From positions 2,004,001 to 2,068,000 of the forward strand of contig NZ_QKWY01000001.1 of the NCBI RefSeq assembly GCF_003248355.1: 64,000 nucleotides of DNA. The letters run 5' to 3'. The notes under the pieces were generated by a model. The model saw only the letters and a list, made by a program, of their open reading frames with translations, was not told the DNA's origin and searched no databases. A program made the position numbers and the translations under genes. Of the stretch, positions 34,164 through 42,848 are shown piece by piece; position 1 is the first letter of the stretch; each line of letters opens with the position of its first letter. Source of the stretch: Streptomyces sp. AC1-42W. Its GTDB lineage: Bacteria > Actinomycetota > Actinomycetes > Streptomycetales > Streptomycetaceae.

Positions 34164-35183
34164 ATGGTGCAGGCGTACAGGGCGGACACCGGGAACGGCC
34201 TGGGGCCGCGGCCCACCGGCTCCCGCTTCCGGGACCTGCGCGACAGACTCACCCGCGACCCCGGCATCTGGCGTCGCGGCATCGTCCTGGCGGCCCTGGC
34301 CGTCCTGCTGACCCTCGTCATGGCCTTCCACGCCCGGGTCCCCAACCGCATCGGCAACCTGGGCAGCCTCACCGAGACGTTCCTGCCCTGGTTCGGCCTG
34401 TTCATTCCGCTGCTGCTGGTCCTGGGCCTGGTGCGCCGCTCGGGCACCGCCCTGGTGGCGCTGCTGCTGCCGGTCGTGGTCTGGCTCAACATGTTCGGCG
34501 GCCTGTTCACCGACAAGTCCGGCAGCGGCGGCGACCTCACCGTCGCCACCCACAACGTCAACGCCGACAACCCGGACCCCGCCGCCACCGCCGACCAGGT
34601 CGCGGGCTCCGGCGCGGACGTCGTCGCCCTCCAGGAACTGCCCGCGGGCAAGGTCGCGGCGTACGAGAAGGCGCTCGCCGGACGCTTCCGCTACCACTCC
34701 GTGCAGGGCACGGTCGGCCTGTGGAGCAAGTACCCGCTCAGCGACACCCGCCCGGTGGACCTGAAGATGGGCTGGGTCCGCGCCATGCGCACCACCGTCA
34801 CCACGCCCGAGGGCCCGCTCGCCGTGTACGTGGCGCACCTGCCCTCCGTACGGGTCAAACTGCACGCCGGGTTCACCGCCAACCAGCGCGACCAGAGCGC
34901 CGACGCCCTCGGCAAGGCCATCGCGCACGAGCGGCTGTCCCGCGTCGCCCTCCTCGGCGACCTCAACGGGACGATGAACGACCGCTCGCTCAACGCGGTC
35001 ACCTCCCAGCTGCGCTCCACCCAGGGCGCGGCGGGCGACGGCTTCGGGTTCAGCTGGCCGGCCTCGTTCCCGATGGCCCGGATCGACCAGATCCTGGTCA
35101 AGGGCGTCGAACCGATGTCCTCCTGGACCCTCCCGGCCACCGGCAGCGACCACCTCCCGATCGCCGCCCGCGTCAGGCTCTGA
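34164..35183 (+). CDS. Membrane-anchored endonuclease/exonuclease/phosphatase-family protein
   Basis: 339 residues from ATG 34164. Three TM helices lie within residues 38-120 (GIVLAALAVLLTLVMAFHAR, FLPWFGLFIPLLLVLGLV and ALVALLLPVVVWLNMFGGLF), followed by an EEP domain probably outside the membrane. LTVATHNVNADNPDPAATAD holds the Asn, VVALQELP the metal-binding Glu, LLGDLNGTMND the catalytic DxN, and PATGSDHLPIAARVRL the SDHxP end. All active residues are present, so a phosphodiesterase on extracellular nucleic acid, lipid or sugar phosphate is likely. Stands alone. Confidence 0.85.
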   Translation: MVQAYRADTGNGLGPRPTGSRFRDLRDRLTRDPGIWRRGIVLAALAVLLTLVMAFHARVPNRIGNLGSLTETFLPWFGLFIPLLLVLGLVRRSGTALVALLLPVVVWLNMFGGLFTDKSGSGGDLTVATHNVNADNPDPAATADQVAGSGADVVALQELPAGKVAAYEKALAGRFRYHSVQGTVGLWSKYPLSDTRPVDLKMGWVRAMRTTVTTPEGPLAVYVAHLPSVRVKLHAGFTANQRDQSADALGKAIAHERLSRVALLGDLNGTMNDRSLNAVTSQLRSTQGAAGDGFGFSWPASFPMARIDQILVKGVEPMSSWTLPATGSDHLPIAARVRL

Positions 35184-35190
35184 CCGGGGC

Positions 35191-35244
35191 ACGACGGAGC
35201 CGTGGGGCCCAGGGACGCGTCCCCGGGCCCCACGGCTCCGTCGT
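35191..35244. terminator. Bidirectional terminator between convergent genes
   Basis: ACGACGGAGCCGTGGGGCCC at 35191-35210 and its exact reverse complement at 35225-35244 form a 20-bp stem with a 14-base loop, filling the gap between the EEP and nadE stops. Confidence 0.88.
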
Positions 35245-35251
35245 ACCGGCG

Positions 35252-37006
35252 TCAGCCGTTCTCGCGCCAGCGGTTGGTGATCGGCAGCCGCCGGTCCTTC
35301 CCGAACCCCTTCGGCGAGATCTTCGTCCCCGGCGGGTACTGCCGCCGCTTGTACTCCGCCGCGTCCACCATCCGCAGCGTCTTCGCCACCAGCGCCGGGT
35401 CGAACCCGGCCGAGACGATGGCGTCGAGGCCCTGGTCCCGGTCCACGTACAGCTCCAGGATGCGGTCGAGCACGTCGTAGTCCGGCAGCGAGTCCGTGTC
35501 CACCTGGCCCGGCCGCAGCTCGGCGCTCGGCGGCTTGGTGATGGACGCCTCCGGGATCGGCGGCGTCTGCCCGCGCTCCTCGGCGGCCCGGTTGCGCCAC
35601 TTCGCCAGCCGGAACACGGACGTCTTGTACACGTCCTTGATCGGCCCGTACGCGCCGACCGAGTCCCCGTACAGCGTCGAGTAGCCGACGGCCAGCTCCG
35701 ACTTGTTGCCCGGAGCCAGCACGATCTGGCCCTCCTGGTTGGAGATGGCCATCAGCATCGTGCCGCGCAGCCGCGACTGGAGGTTCTCCTCCGCGAGCCC
35801 GGTCAGCCCCAGCGAGCCCATGTACGCGTCGAACATCGGCTCGATGGGGACGGTGCGGAAGTTGAGCCCGGTCCGCCGGGCCAGCTCGGCCGCGTCGCCC
35901 TTGGAGTGGTCCGAGGAGTACTTGGACGGCATCGACACCCCGTACACCTGCGGGGCGCCCAGCGCGTCGCAGGCGATCGCGGCGACCAGCGCCGAGTCGA
36001 TGCCTCCGGAGAGCCCGATGAGCACGCTGTTGAAGCCGTTCTTCGCGGCGTAGGCCCGCAGGCCCACCACGAGGGCCGTGTACAGCTCCTCGTCGTCGTC
36101 CAGCCGGTCCGCGTACCCGCCGGCCAGCTCCGCCTCGTACGGCGGCAGCGGCTCCTCCGAGAGGACCACGTGGTCGATGCGCAGACCGTCGGTGACCACA
36201 CCGGACGGCGGCTCGGCCGCGGCGGCCGGCAGCTCCAGGTCGAGGATCACGCTGCCCTCGGCGAACTGCGGGGCGCGCGCGATGACCTCGCCCTCCCGGT
36301 CCACGACGATCGAGTCGCCGTCGAAGACCAGCTCGTCCTGGCCGCCGATCATCGCGAGGTAGGCGGTCGTGCAGCCGGCCTCGCGGGCCCGCTTACGGAC
36401 CAGTTCGAGCCGGGTGTCGTCCTTGTCCCGCTCGTACGGCGAGGCGTTGACCGACAGCAGCAGCCCGGCCCCGGCGGCGCGCGCGCCCGGCACGCGGCCG
36501 CCGTCCTGCCAGAGGTCCTCGCAGATCGCGAGCGCCACATCGATGCCGTGCACCCGCACCACGGGCATCGAGTCGCCCGGCACGAAGTACCGGAACTCGT
36601 CGAAGACGCCGTAGTTCGGCAGATGGTGCTTGGCGAAGTTCAGCGCGATCCCGCCGCGGTGCAGCACCGCGGCGGCGTTGCGCGGCGAACCGGCGGGCTG
36701 GCCGTAGCGCTCCGCCGCGAACTCCGAGCGGTCGAGGTAGCCGACGAGGACGGGAACCTCCCCGAGGCCCTCCGCGTCGAGCCGGGCGGCGAGCGCGCGC
36801 AGCGCCTGCCGCGAGGCCTCGACGAAGGACGACCGCAGGGCCAGGTCCTCGACGGGGTAGCCGGTCAGCACCATCTCGGGGAACGCCACGAAGTGGGCGC
36901 CCTGTTCGGCGGAGTGCCGGGTCCAGTGGACGATCGCCTCGGTGTTGCCGGCGAGGTCGCCGACGGTCGAGTCGATCTGATTCAGTGCGAGGCGTAGTTG
37001 AGGCAC
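35252..37006 (-). CDS. nadE: Glutamine-dependent NAD+ synthetase
   Basis: 584 residues from GTG 37006 (PQLRLALNQIDSTVGDLAG). Residues 1-270 are a nitrilase-type glutaminase: HFVAFPEMVLTGYP (Glu), ALNFAKHHLPNYG (Lys), VALAICEDLWQDG (Cys). Residues 310-580 are the ammonia-dependent synthetase with the PP-loop VLIGLSGGIDSALVAAIACD and QIVLAPGNKSELAVGYSTLY. It makes NAD+ from deamido-NAD+, glutamine and ATP. Single gene with its own terminator. Confidence 0.95.
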   Translation of the reverse strand: MPQLRLALNQIDSTVGDLAGNTEAIVHWTRHSAEQGAHFVAFPEMVLTGYPVEDLALRSSFVEASRQALRALAARLDAEGLGEVPVLVGYLDRSEFAAERYGQPAGSPRNAAAVLHRGGIALNFAKHHLPNYGVFDEFRYFVPGDSMPVVRVHGIDVALAICEDLWQDGGRVPGARAAGAGLLLSVNASPYERDKDDTRLELVRKRAREAGCTTAYLAMIGGQDELVFDGDSIVVDREGEVIARAPQFAEGSVILDLELPAAAAEPPSGVVTDGLRIDHVVLSEEPLPPYEAELAGGYADRLDDDEELYTALVVGLRAYAAKNGFNSVLIGLSGGIDSALVAAIACDALGAPQVYGVSMPSKYSSDHSKGDAAELARRTGLNFRTVPIEPMFDAYMGSLGLTGLAEENLQSRLRGTMLMAISNQEGQIVLAPGNKSELAVGYSTLYGDSVGAYGPIKDVYKTSVFRLAKWRNRAAEERGQTPPIPEASITKPPSAELRPGQVDTDSLPDYDVLDRILELYVDRDQGLDAIVSAGFDPALVAKTLRMVDAAEYKRRQYPPGTKISPKGFGKDRRLPITNRWRENG

Positions 37007-37139
37007 GCGGCCCACTCTAATCGTCTGACTGACGCGATGCCTGGGCGGGCCGCGTGAGACAGGGCACGCCGCGCCGGATTCGGTGGTGCGCGGCGCGCGA
37101 CAATCACCGGTCCGGTGCGCCGGACGGTGGGTGCCGGAT

Positions 37140-37574
37140 TCAGTGCTGCCCGGTGCGCGAGTACACCTTCTCCGCCCAGTCGGCGATCTGGTCGTCGGAC
37201 AGGTGCCGGGCCAGGTCGGCCTCGCTGATCATGCCGACCAGCCTCTTGTTCTCGACGACCGGGAGCCGGCGGATCTGGTGGTTCTGCATCTCCCTCAGCA
37301 CCGCCTCCACGTCCGCGTCCGCGTCGATCCAGCGGGGCGTGCCCTGGGCGAGTTCGCCCGCGGTGACCTTGGACGGGTCGCGGCCCTCCGCCACGCAGCC
37401 GACGACGATGTCGCGGTCCGTGAGGATGCCGATCATCCGGTCCTGCTCACCGCTGGCCGAGATGGGCAGTGCGCCGACGTGGTGCTCGCGCATCATCTGC
37501 GCGGCGCGGTCGAGGGTCTCGTGCGCCGGAATCCAGGTGGCGCCGGTGTGCATGATGTCCTTGGCGGTGGTCAT
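37140..37574 (-). CDS. Tandem CBS-domain protein
   Basis: 144 residues from ATG 37574 with GGAGG nearby. Two CBS motifs: residues 5-65 (DIMHTGATWIPAHETLDRAA, RMIGILTDRDIVVGCVAEG) and 75-135 (LREMQNHQIRRLPVVENKRL, VGMISEADLARHLSD). The pair forms a Bateman module that binds adenosine nucleotides. There is no catalytic or transmembrane part. Such proteins in actinomycetes are hypoxia or stress responsive; no operator is evident here. Confidence 0.9.
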   Translation of the reverse strand: MTTAKDIMHTGATWIPAHETLDRAAQMMREHHVGALPISASGEQDRMIGILTDRDIVVGCVAEGRDPSKVTAGELAQGTPRWIDADADVEAVLREMQNHQIRRLPVVENKRLVGMISEADLARHLSDDQIADWAEKVYSRTGQH

Positions 37575-37767
37575 GGGGGATTCCTCCTGCGTACCGAGGG
37601 ACGGCCGGACGTACAACCCCGAGCGCACCCATCGTCATGGACCCGTTCGGGGGACGCGACCGCTATCGGCCATACGGGTGGTTTTCCGGTACGCGGGAAT
37701 TTCCGGACCGGACCGGACCGGACCGGGCCCCGCCCGCCCGGCGCCGGGCCCGGTGCGCAGTCGGCCC

Positions 37768-38457
37768 CTACGAGCCGTCGAGGCCGCCCGTGCAGGCGGC
37801 GCCCGGCTCGGGCGTCTGCGGCCCCTGCACGTAGTGGGTGAAGAACTGCGCGACCCTCGGGTCGTCCGCGCCGTCCACGGTGACCTGCTTGCCCCACGCC
37901 GTCAGCATGATCGCCCCGGCCTGGTCCGGGTAGGGGCTCATCAGCGAGTACGGCGTCGTCGCCACCCGGTCCGCCAGCTTCGCCACATCGGCGTCGGGCG
38001 CCTTGTCGTTGTACGTCACCCAGACCGAACCGTGCTCCAGGGCGTGCACGGCGTTCATGTCGGGGATGGCCTTCTTGTAGACCTCGCCGTCGCAGTTCAT
38101 CCAGACCGGGCTGTGGTCGCCGCCGACCGGGGGCTTCATGGGGTACGTGACGGGGTCCGTGACGTGGTTGCGGGTCAGCTTCTTCGCGTCCCAGGACTTC
38201 TCGCCCTCGATGGGCCCGGTGGCCAGGTCCTCGTCCCGGGGCGCGGCGGACCCGTTCTTGCCGTCGCCCATCGAACTCTCGACGCGGTCGGACTTGTCGT
38301 CGGCCCTGTCGATGAGCGCGTACGAGCCGAAGGCGACGAGCCCGGCGACCAGGACGGCGCCCATGCTCACGGCGACGACCCGGACGCGGCGGTCCCGCGC
38401 CCGGTCGGCGTTGCGCATCTGCTCTATGCGGGTCCTGCGGTCGTGGTCGTAGCTCAT
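37768..38457 (-). CDS. DUF3105 single-pass membrane protein
   Basis: 229 residues from ATG 38457. A basic cytoplasmic start (SYDHDRRTRIEQMRNADRAR) is followed by one TM helix at about 26-48 (VVAVSMGAVLVAGLVAFGSY) and an exported domain. DPVTYPMKPPVGGDHSPVWM then NCDGEVYKKAIPDMNAVHAL with EHGSVWVTYN is the DUF3105 core with conserved His and Cys residues. Function of the family is unknown. Just upstream of, and divergent from, glnA2. Confidence 0.88.
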   Translation of the reverse strand: MSYDHDRRTRIEQMRNADRARDRRVRVVAVSMGAVLVAGLVAFGSYALIDRADDKSDRVESSMGDGKNGSAAPRDEDLATGPIEGEKSWDAKKLTRNHVTDPVTYPMKPPVGGDHSPVWMNCDGEVYKKAIPDMNAVHALEHGSVWVTYNDKAPDADVAKLADRVATTPYSLMSPYPDQAGAIMLTAWGKQVTVDGADDPRVAQFFTHYVQGPQTPEPGAACTGGLDGS

Positions 38458-38640
38458 GTCGTGAATCCTTCGGGGAAGGGGCGATGAGGAGACGGGGCGC
38501 GCGCCGATCGTAGTGGGTGGCCGCGTGCTCCATGTCACGTCGGGTGCGTAATCTGGGGGAAATCCGGGGTCGTGATACTGGAGTCCCTCCCCAGCCCGCG
38601 AAGGTGGAGCCCGGGCCATCTGAACTGCAAGGATGTGGCT

Positions 38641-40002
38641 ATGGACAAGCAGCAGGAATTCGTCCTCAGAACCCTTGAGGAGCGCGACATCCGGTTCGTA
38701 CGGCTGTGGTTCACCGATGTGCTCGGTTACCTCAAGTCCGTGGCCGTGGCCCCCGCCGAGCTTGAGCAGGCGTTCGACGAGGGCATCGGGTTCGACGGCT
38801 CCGCGATCGAGGGCTTCGCCCGGGTGTACGAGTCGGACATGATCGCCAAGCCCGATCCGGGGACGTTCCAGATCCTGCCCTGGCGCGCGGAGGCACCGGG
38901 CACGGCCCGGATGTTCTGCGACATCCTGATGCCGGACGGCTCACCGTCCTTCGCCGACCCGCGCTTCGTGCTCAAGCGCATCCTGGCGAAGACCTCGGAC
39001 CTGGGCTTCACCTTCTACACCCACCCCGAGATCGAGTTCTTCCTGCTGAAGGACAAGCCGGTCGACGGCACCCGGCCCACCCCCGCCGACAGCTCCGGCT
39101 ACTTCGACCACACCCCGCAGAACGTCGGCATGGACTTCCGCCGCCAGGCGATCACCATGCTCGAATCCATGGGCATCTCCGTCGAGTTCAGCCACCACGA
39201 GGGCGCGCCCGGCCAGCAGGAGATCGACCTGCGGTACGCGGACGCGCTCTCGACCGCCGACAACATCATGACCTTCCGCCTGGTCATGAAGCAGGTCGCG
39301 CTGGAACAGGGCGTGCAGGCGACGTTCATGCCGAAGCCGTTCTCGGAGTACCCGGGCTCCGGCATGCACACCCACCTCTCCCTCTTCGAGGGCGACCGCA
39401 ACGCCTTCTACGAGTCCGGCGCGGAGTACCAGCTGTCCAAGGTGGGCCGCTCCTTCATCGCGGGCCTCCTGCGGCACGCCGCGGAGATCTCCGCCGTCAC
39501 CAACCAGTGGGTCAACTCCTACAAGCGCATCTGGGGCGGTTCGTCCCGCGCGGCCGGCGCCGGCGGCGAGGCCCCCTCGTACATCTGCTGGGGCCACAAC
39601 AACCGCTCCGCGCTGATCCGCGTCCCGATGTACAAGCCCGGCAAGACCGGCTCCGCCCGCGTCGAGGTCCGCTCCATCGACTCCGGCGCCAACCCCTACC
39701 TGTGCTACGCGGTCCTGCTCGCCGCCGGCCTCAAGGGCATCGAGGAGGGCTACGAACTCCCGGCCGGCGCCGACGACGACGTCTGGGCCCTCTCCGACGC
39801 GGAACGCCGCGCGATGGGCATCGAACCGCTCCCGCAGAACCTGGGCGAGGCGATCTCCCTGATGGAGAAGAGCGAACTGGTCGCGGAAACCCTGGGCGAA
39901 CACGTCTTCGACTTCTTCCTCCGCAACAAGAAGCGAGAATGGGAGGAATACCGCAGCGAGGTCACGGCCTTCGAACTGAAGGCGCTGCTGCCGGTGCTGT
40001 AG
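38641..40002 (+). CDS. glnA2: Glutamine synthetase-like ligase GlnA2 (gamma-glutamylpolyamine synthetase type)
   Basis: 453 residues from ATG 38641. Beta-grasp N-domain VRLWFTDVLGYLKSVAVAP, then GIGFDGSAIEGFARVYESD. Metal ligands lie in FYTHPEIEFFL and VEFSHHEGAPGQQEIDLRYA. MPKPFSEYPGSGMHTHLSLF and RVEVRSIDSGANPYLCYAVL are the glutamate and ATP regions. Comparison from memory places it with S. coelicolor GlnA2 (SCO2241), which glutamylates polyamines and is not a housekeeping glutamine synthetase. There is no adenylylation-loop NLYDLPPE motif, so the GlnE enzyme encoded at 55991 should not modify it. Confidence 0.9.
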   Translation: MDKQQEFVLRTLEERDIRFVRLWFTDVLGYLKSVAVAPAELEQAFDEGIGFDGSAIEGFARVYESDMIAKPDPGTFQILPWRAEAPGTARMFCDILMPDGSPSFADPRFVLKRILAKTSDLGFTFYTHPEIEFFLLKDKPVDGTRPTPADSSGYFDHTPQNVGMDFRRQAITMLESMGISVEFSHHEGAPGQQEIDLRYADALSTADNIMTFRLVMKQVALEQGVQATFMPKPFSEYPGSGMHTHLSLFEGDRNAFYESGAEYQLSKVGRSFIAGLLRHAAEISAVTNQWVNSYKRIWGGSSRAAGAGGEAPSYICWGHNNRSALIRVPMYKPGKTGSARVEVRSIDSGANPYLCYAVLLAAGLKGIEEGYELPAGADDDVWALSDAERRAMGIEPLPQNLGEAISLMEKSELVAETLGEHVFDFFLRNKKREWEEYRSEVTAFELKALLPVL

Positions 40003-40144
40003 CCACGGCTGGATGTTTCCGCCGGGAGGGCCGCGCCACGTCAGGTGTGCGCGCCCCTCCCTCGGCCGCTCCGGCGACGCCGGCGCGGCCCGGCGTCGAA
40101 ATGGCATGGCCGCCGGGTTTGCGGGGCCGGTATCGTCCGGCCCC

Positions 40145-40498
40145 ATGAACAGCCGCCGAGCCACGACGACCCTTTGGCGCCCGACCGGTCCCGAGGAGCT
40201 GGCTCTGGTGCGCGAACTGGGCTGGCGTGCCTGGCCGCCCCGGCTTCCCGAGCAGCCGATCTTCTACCCGGTGCTCAACGAGGACTACGCGATTCGCATC
40301 GCCCGCGACTGGAACGTGCCGCACAGCGGCGCCGGTTTCGTCACCCGCTTCGAGGTCGATACGGACTTCCTGCGCCGCTACCCGGTCCAGCAGGCGGGCG
40401 GACGCACGATCCTGGAACTATGGGTTCCGGCGGAGGAGCTGGACGACTTCAACGCGCACATCGTGGGCGAGATCCAGGTCGTTCACGAGTTCCGCTGA
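40145..40498 (+). CDS. Small hypothetical protein (family often labelled ADP-ribosylation/crystallin J1)
   Basis: 117 residues from ATG 40145. TTTLWRPTGPEELALVRELG, EQPIFYPVLNEDYAIRIARD and TRFEVDTDFLRRYPVQQAGG recur in a widespread actinobacterial family. The name is transferred without known function and should not be trusted. It reads like a compact alpha/beta fold. The stop overlaps the stop of the convergent immunity-like gene by 16 bases. Confidence 0.7.
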   Translation: MNSRRATTTLWRPTGPEELALVRELGWRAWPPRLPEQPIFYPVLNEDYAIRIARDWNVPHSGAGFVTRFEVDTDFLRRYPVQQAGGRTILELWVPAEELDDFNAHIVGEIQVVHEFR

Positions 40499-40917
40499 GC
40501 CGAGGCGAGGAAGCGGCCGATCTCCTCCGTGGCGCCACGGGGGAGCCCGGCGAACGCCCCCTCCGGCAGCCGGGCCACGGCGTCCCGCAACTCCCGCGCC
40601 AACTCCGGGAACAGGTCCCACACGGGCGCCGGCACGTTCACGGTCGTGAGCAGCAGGTCGCCCTCGTAGTAGTACGCGTCGAGCAGCGGCTCCTCCAGCA
40701 ACAGCCGCACGGCGAGCGGAACGACGTACGCCAACGCCACCTGCTGCGAGACGAGCACCCGAAGATCCGCCGCCCGCAACTCCCCCAGCGGCACCCGCCG
40801 CAGCGCGTGCACCTTCCGCACCAGCTGCGTGGAGCCGGCGGACGCGTCCGGCCAACGGGGCGCGTCCAACTCATCGAGCGTCTGCCCCAGATGCGACAGA
40901 AGGTCCATGCGGCCCAT
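40483..40917 (-). CDS. CdiI-type contact-dependent inhibition immunity protein
   Basis: 144 residues from ATG 40917 (ATG 40908 also possible). RKVHALRRVPLGELRAADLR then VLVSQQVALAYVVPLAVRLL and LDAYYYEGDLLLTTVNVPAP match the all-helical family annotated as contact-dependent growth inhibition immunity proteins. No toxin gene adjoins it, so it is an orphan immunity gene or has another role. The first bases overlap the end of the upstream small gene. Confidence 0.65.
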   Translation of the reverse strand: MGRMDLLSHLGQTLDELDAPRWPDASAGSTQLVRKVHALRRVPLGELRAADLRVLVSQQVALAYVVPLAVRLLLEEPLLDAYYYEGDLLLTTVNVPAPVWDLFPELARELRDAVARLPEGAFAGLPRGATEEIGRFLASAQRNS

Positions 40918-41227
40918 TGTCATCCGGCCGCATGTCCTGCCAACTGTGCGGACCGCCATGGCCGTCGAACAGACAGCAGGCGTCGCCGTCGTGGCCGGGG
41001 GCGTTGGACGGGCAGTCCGGGAGGACGCTGAGCCCGACTTCGGCGTCATGCCATCGGAGCCACAGAGCGGTGGTTGGGCCGGCCTCGTCGAGGAGTGCGT
41101 AGTGCGGGCCGTTCGTGTGGCCGGACAGTTGGCATTGTGCGGCGGCATCGACGCAACCTGACGCTGCCGTACGACGCGCCTCCTCGGCGAGGGACAGTGG
41201 CAGCCGACGCCAGAGCGCACACCGCAT
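40871..41227 (-). CDS. Small Cys/His-containing hypothetical protein
   Basis: 118 residues from ATG 41227, overlapping the previous stop as TGATG. Repeated C-x-L-x-G-H modules (AQCQLSGHTNGPHYALLDEA and CCLFDGHGGPHSWQDM) suggest two similar metal-binding or disulfide motifs. I do not recognise the family. Second gene of a pair behind the GntR-type operator at 41447-41468. Confidence 0.55.
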   Translation of the reverse strand: MRCALWRRLPLSLAEEARRTAASGCVDAAAQCQLSGHTNGPHYALLDEAGPTTALWLRWHDAEVGLSVLPDCPSNAPGHDGDACCLFDGHGGPHSWQDMRPDDNGPHGPSVASGADAR

Positions 41228-41421
41228 CACGACACCGCCCCGCTGGACGTGAGCGAGGTCCGCTCCGCGCACCGTGCGCAGTCGCACGGCGGGTATCCGC
41301 CCAGGACGGGCAGCGTTGGTGCATTCGGTGCCTGCACCACCGTGATGGGACCCCACGTCCGGCCCGAGTCATGTGACACCCGCAGCGTCATACGCGTAGC
41401 GGCAACCTTGAACGACGACAT
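41227..41421 (-). CDS. Small hypothetical protein under GntR-type operator
   Basis: 64 residues from ATG 41421. SSFKVAATRMTLRVSHDSGR then TWGPITVVQAPNAPTLPVLG and YPPCDCARC. A beta-rich first half resembles a sialidase-type repeat (SHDSGRTWGP). CDCARC may bind metal. It is the first gene after the doubled operator and is coupled to the 118-residue gene. Confidence 0.5.
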   Translation of the reverse strand: MSSFKVAATRMTLRVSHDSGRTWGPITVVQAPNAPTLPVLGGYPPCDCARCAERTSLTSSGAVS

Positions 41422-41446
41422 GAGCACCTCATGCGTAAGAGTCGAC

Positions 41447-41468
41447 CTCATGTACTCATGTACATGAG
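41447..41468. promoter_or_regulatory. GntR operator, site 1 (CTCATGTACATGAG)
   Basis: The perfect 14-bp palindrome is at 41455-41468, with an overlapping left half-site CTCATGTA at 41447-41454. A weaker third site, TGTACATGAG, is at 41495-41504. They lie just before the 41421 gene start and 90 bases beyond the gntR stop. Confidence 0.8.
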
Positions 41469-41559
41469 TTACGTCGATGAGATTGCCCGACTTCTGTACA
41501 TGAGTCAAGCGGCTGTCTTCGCTGCAATGTGCGCCGGTGCGCGCAAGGCTGACGTCCGC

Positions 41560-42339
41560 TCAGTCCGTTGCGGGAAAGCGGTACTCCAGGACGAACTGAT
41601 CGGCGGCCATGAGCGTGTCGCACACCTCTACGATCCGCCCGGACGTCGCTTCGGCATCGCGTACGAGGTGGATCACCGGGGAACCCGGGCTGAGTGCCAG
41701 TGCGGATGCCTCGGCCTTGGTGGCGAGGCGGGCGCGTACCGTTTCGCTGAACTCCGCGAGGGTGTGGCCGTTCTCTTCGAGGCGCGCGTAGATCCCGCCC
41801 CCGCCGGGGTTTTCGGCGAACAGTTCCGGGATGTCCTTCGCGATGTCCCAGGGCAGGTAGGAGGTGGCCTCCTCGGTCGCGACGCCCTCGCGGAAGTAGC
41901 GGCGCTTGCGCGCGAGTACCTTGGAGCCGAGGGGTACGCCCAGCCGTTTCGCGATCTCCTCGGGTGCCTCGGCCGGGCCGATGAAGAGCACGGCCACGGA
42001 GGGCTTGCCGTCGGATTGCTCTGCTTCCGCGAGGTAGGCGGCCTTGCCCGCGTTCCGGTGTATGCGGCGGAACCGGTCGGAGGACTTGCGCTGCACGGGT
42101 GGCCGGGAGCGGACGAACGAGCCGCGTCCATGGTGGGTCTCGATCAACTGCGTGGCTCGCAGCTCCGCGACCGCCTTGCGCACGGTTCCCGAGGCGACCC
42201 CGTAACGCTCCATGAGGGTTGATTCGCTCGGTACAGGGTCCCCGGCTGCCAGTGTGCCGGACCTGATCTGTGCCGTGAGGTCGTCGGCGATCTGGAGATA
42301 CTTCGCCTTGGCCGAAGAGGTTACGTCGCTGCCCGTCAT
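41560..42339 (-). CDS. GntR/HutC-family repressor (KorSA-like)
   Basis: 259 residues from ATG 42339. GntR winged helix at residues 12-75 (KYLQIADDLTAQIRSGTLAA, ERYGVASGTVRKAVAELRAT) and a UTRA ligand domain at 95-255 (EEATSYLPWDIAKDIPELFA, VCDTLMAADQFVLEYRF). Identical palindromes lie before its own start and beyond its end, so it represses itself, the divergent Nudix gene and the 41421 pair. GntR repressors with a neighbouring Nudix gene are the korSA/pif arrangement of pSAM2-type elements; the match is by arrangement, not alignment. Confidence 0.85.
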   Translation of the reverse strand: MTGSDVTSSAKAKYLQIADDLTAQIRSGTLAAGDPVPSESTLMERYGVASGTVRKAVAELRATQLIETHHGRGSFVRSRPPVQRKSSDRFRRIHRNAGKAAYLAEAEQSDGKPSVAVLFIGPAEAPEEIAKRLGVPLGSKVLARKRRYFREGVATEEATSYLPWDIAKDIPELFAENPGGGGIYARLEENGHTLAEFSETVRARLATKAEASALALSPGSPVIHLVRDAEATSGRIVEVCDTLMAADQFVLEYRFPATD

Positions 42340-42360
42340 GGTCCTTCTGAGTCTCCTATC

Positions 42361-42374
42361 CTCATGTACATGAG
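42361..42374. promoter_or_regulatory. GntR operator, site 2, covering the Nudix start codon
   Basis: CTCATGTACATGAG, a perfect palindrome identical to site 1, begins 22 bases before the gntR start. It contains both candidate ATG codons of the Nudix gene (42364 and 42370). Binding would block both divergent promoters. Confidence 0.82.
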
Positions 42375-42846
42375 TAACATCCGCCGAGAGAGCCCGTCAA
42401 CGCCGCTTCACTCCGTGTCCGTGGCCGGAGTCGTCGTCCGGGAGGACGGTCGCGTACTCGCGATCAGACGAGCCGACAACGGGACCTGGGAACCGCCTGG
42501 TGGCGTGCTCGAATTGGCCGAGGCTCCGGAGGACGGCGTCCGGCGCGAGGTCTTCGAGGAGACCGGTCTCAAGGTGCGGGCCGACCGGTTGACCGGGGTT
42601 TACAAGAACACGTCCCGAGGCATCGTCGCCCTGGTCTTCCGCTGCCGCACCGAGGGAGGCTGTGAGCAACTGTCCGACGAATCAACCGCAGTCGAGTGGC
42701 TGACCCCGGACGAGGTCACGGCCCGGATGGCCGAGGTCTACGCGGTCCGGGTCGCCGATGCCCTGCTCGACGGTGCGCCGCAGGTCCGCACGCACGACGG
42801 CAGGGCGTTCGCTCAGCGTGCGGAACACATCGCGAAGGAGGGGTAG
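42364..42846 (+). CDS. Nudix hydrolase (Pif-like)
   Basis: 160 residues from ATG 42364, or 158 from ATG 42370. There is no ribosome-binding site before either, so the mRNA may be leaderless. The Nudix box is complete: GGVLELAEAPEDGVRREVFE then ETGLKV (G-x5-E-x7-RE-x2-EE-x-G). It would hydrolyse a nucleoside diphosphate derivative. In pSAM2 the Nudix protein Pif gives transfer immunity; the same role here is inferred from the GntR partner. Probably co-transcribed with the 42849 gene, 2 bp on. Confidence 0.82.
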   Translation: MYMSNIRRESPSTPLHSVSVAGVVVREDGRVLAIRRADNGTWEPPGGVLELAEAPEDGVRREVFEETGLKVRADRLTGVYKNTSRGIVALVFRCRTEGGCEQLSDESTAVEWLTPDEVTARMAEVYAVRVADALLDGAPQVRTHDGRAFAQRAEHIAKEG

Positions 42847-42848
42847 TC

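Noticed and set aside
37700-37735. Run of GGACC units as a possible regulatory repeat
   Set aside because: Short simple repeat in a GC-rich intergenic region; no link to a gene start.
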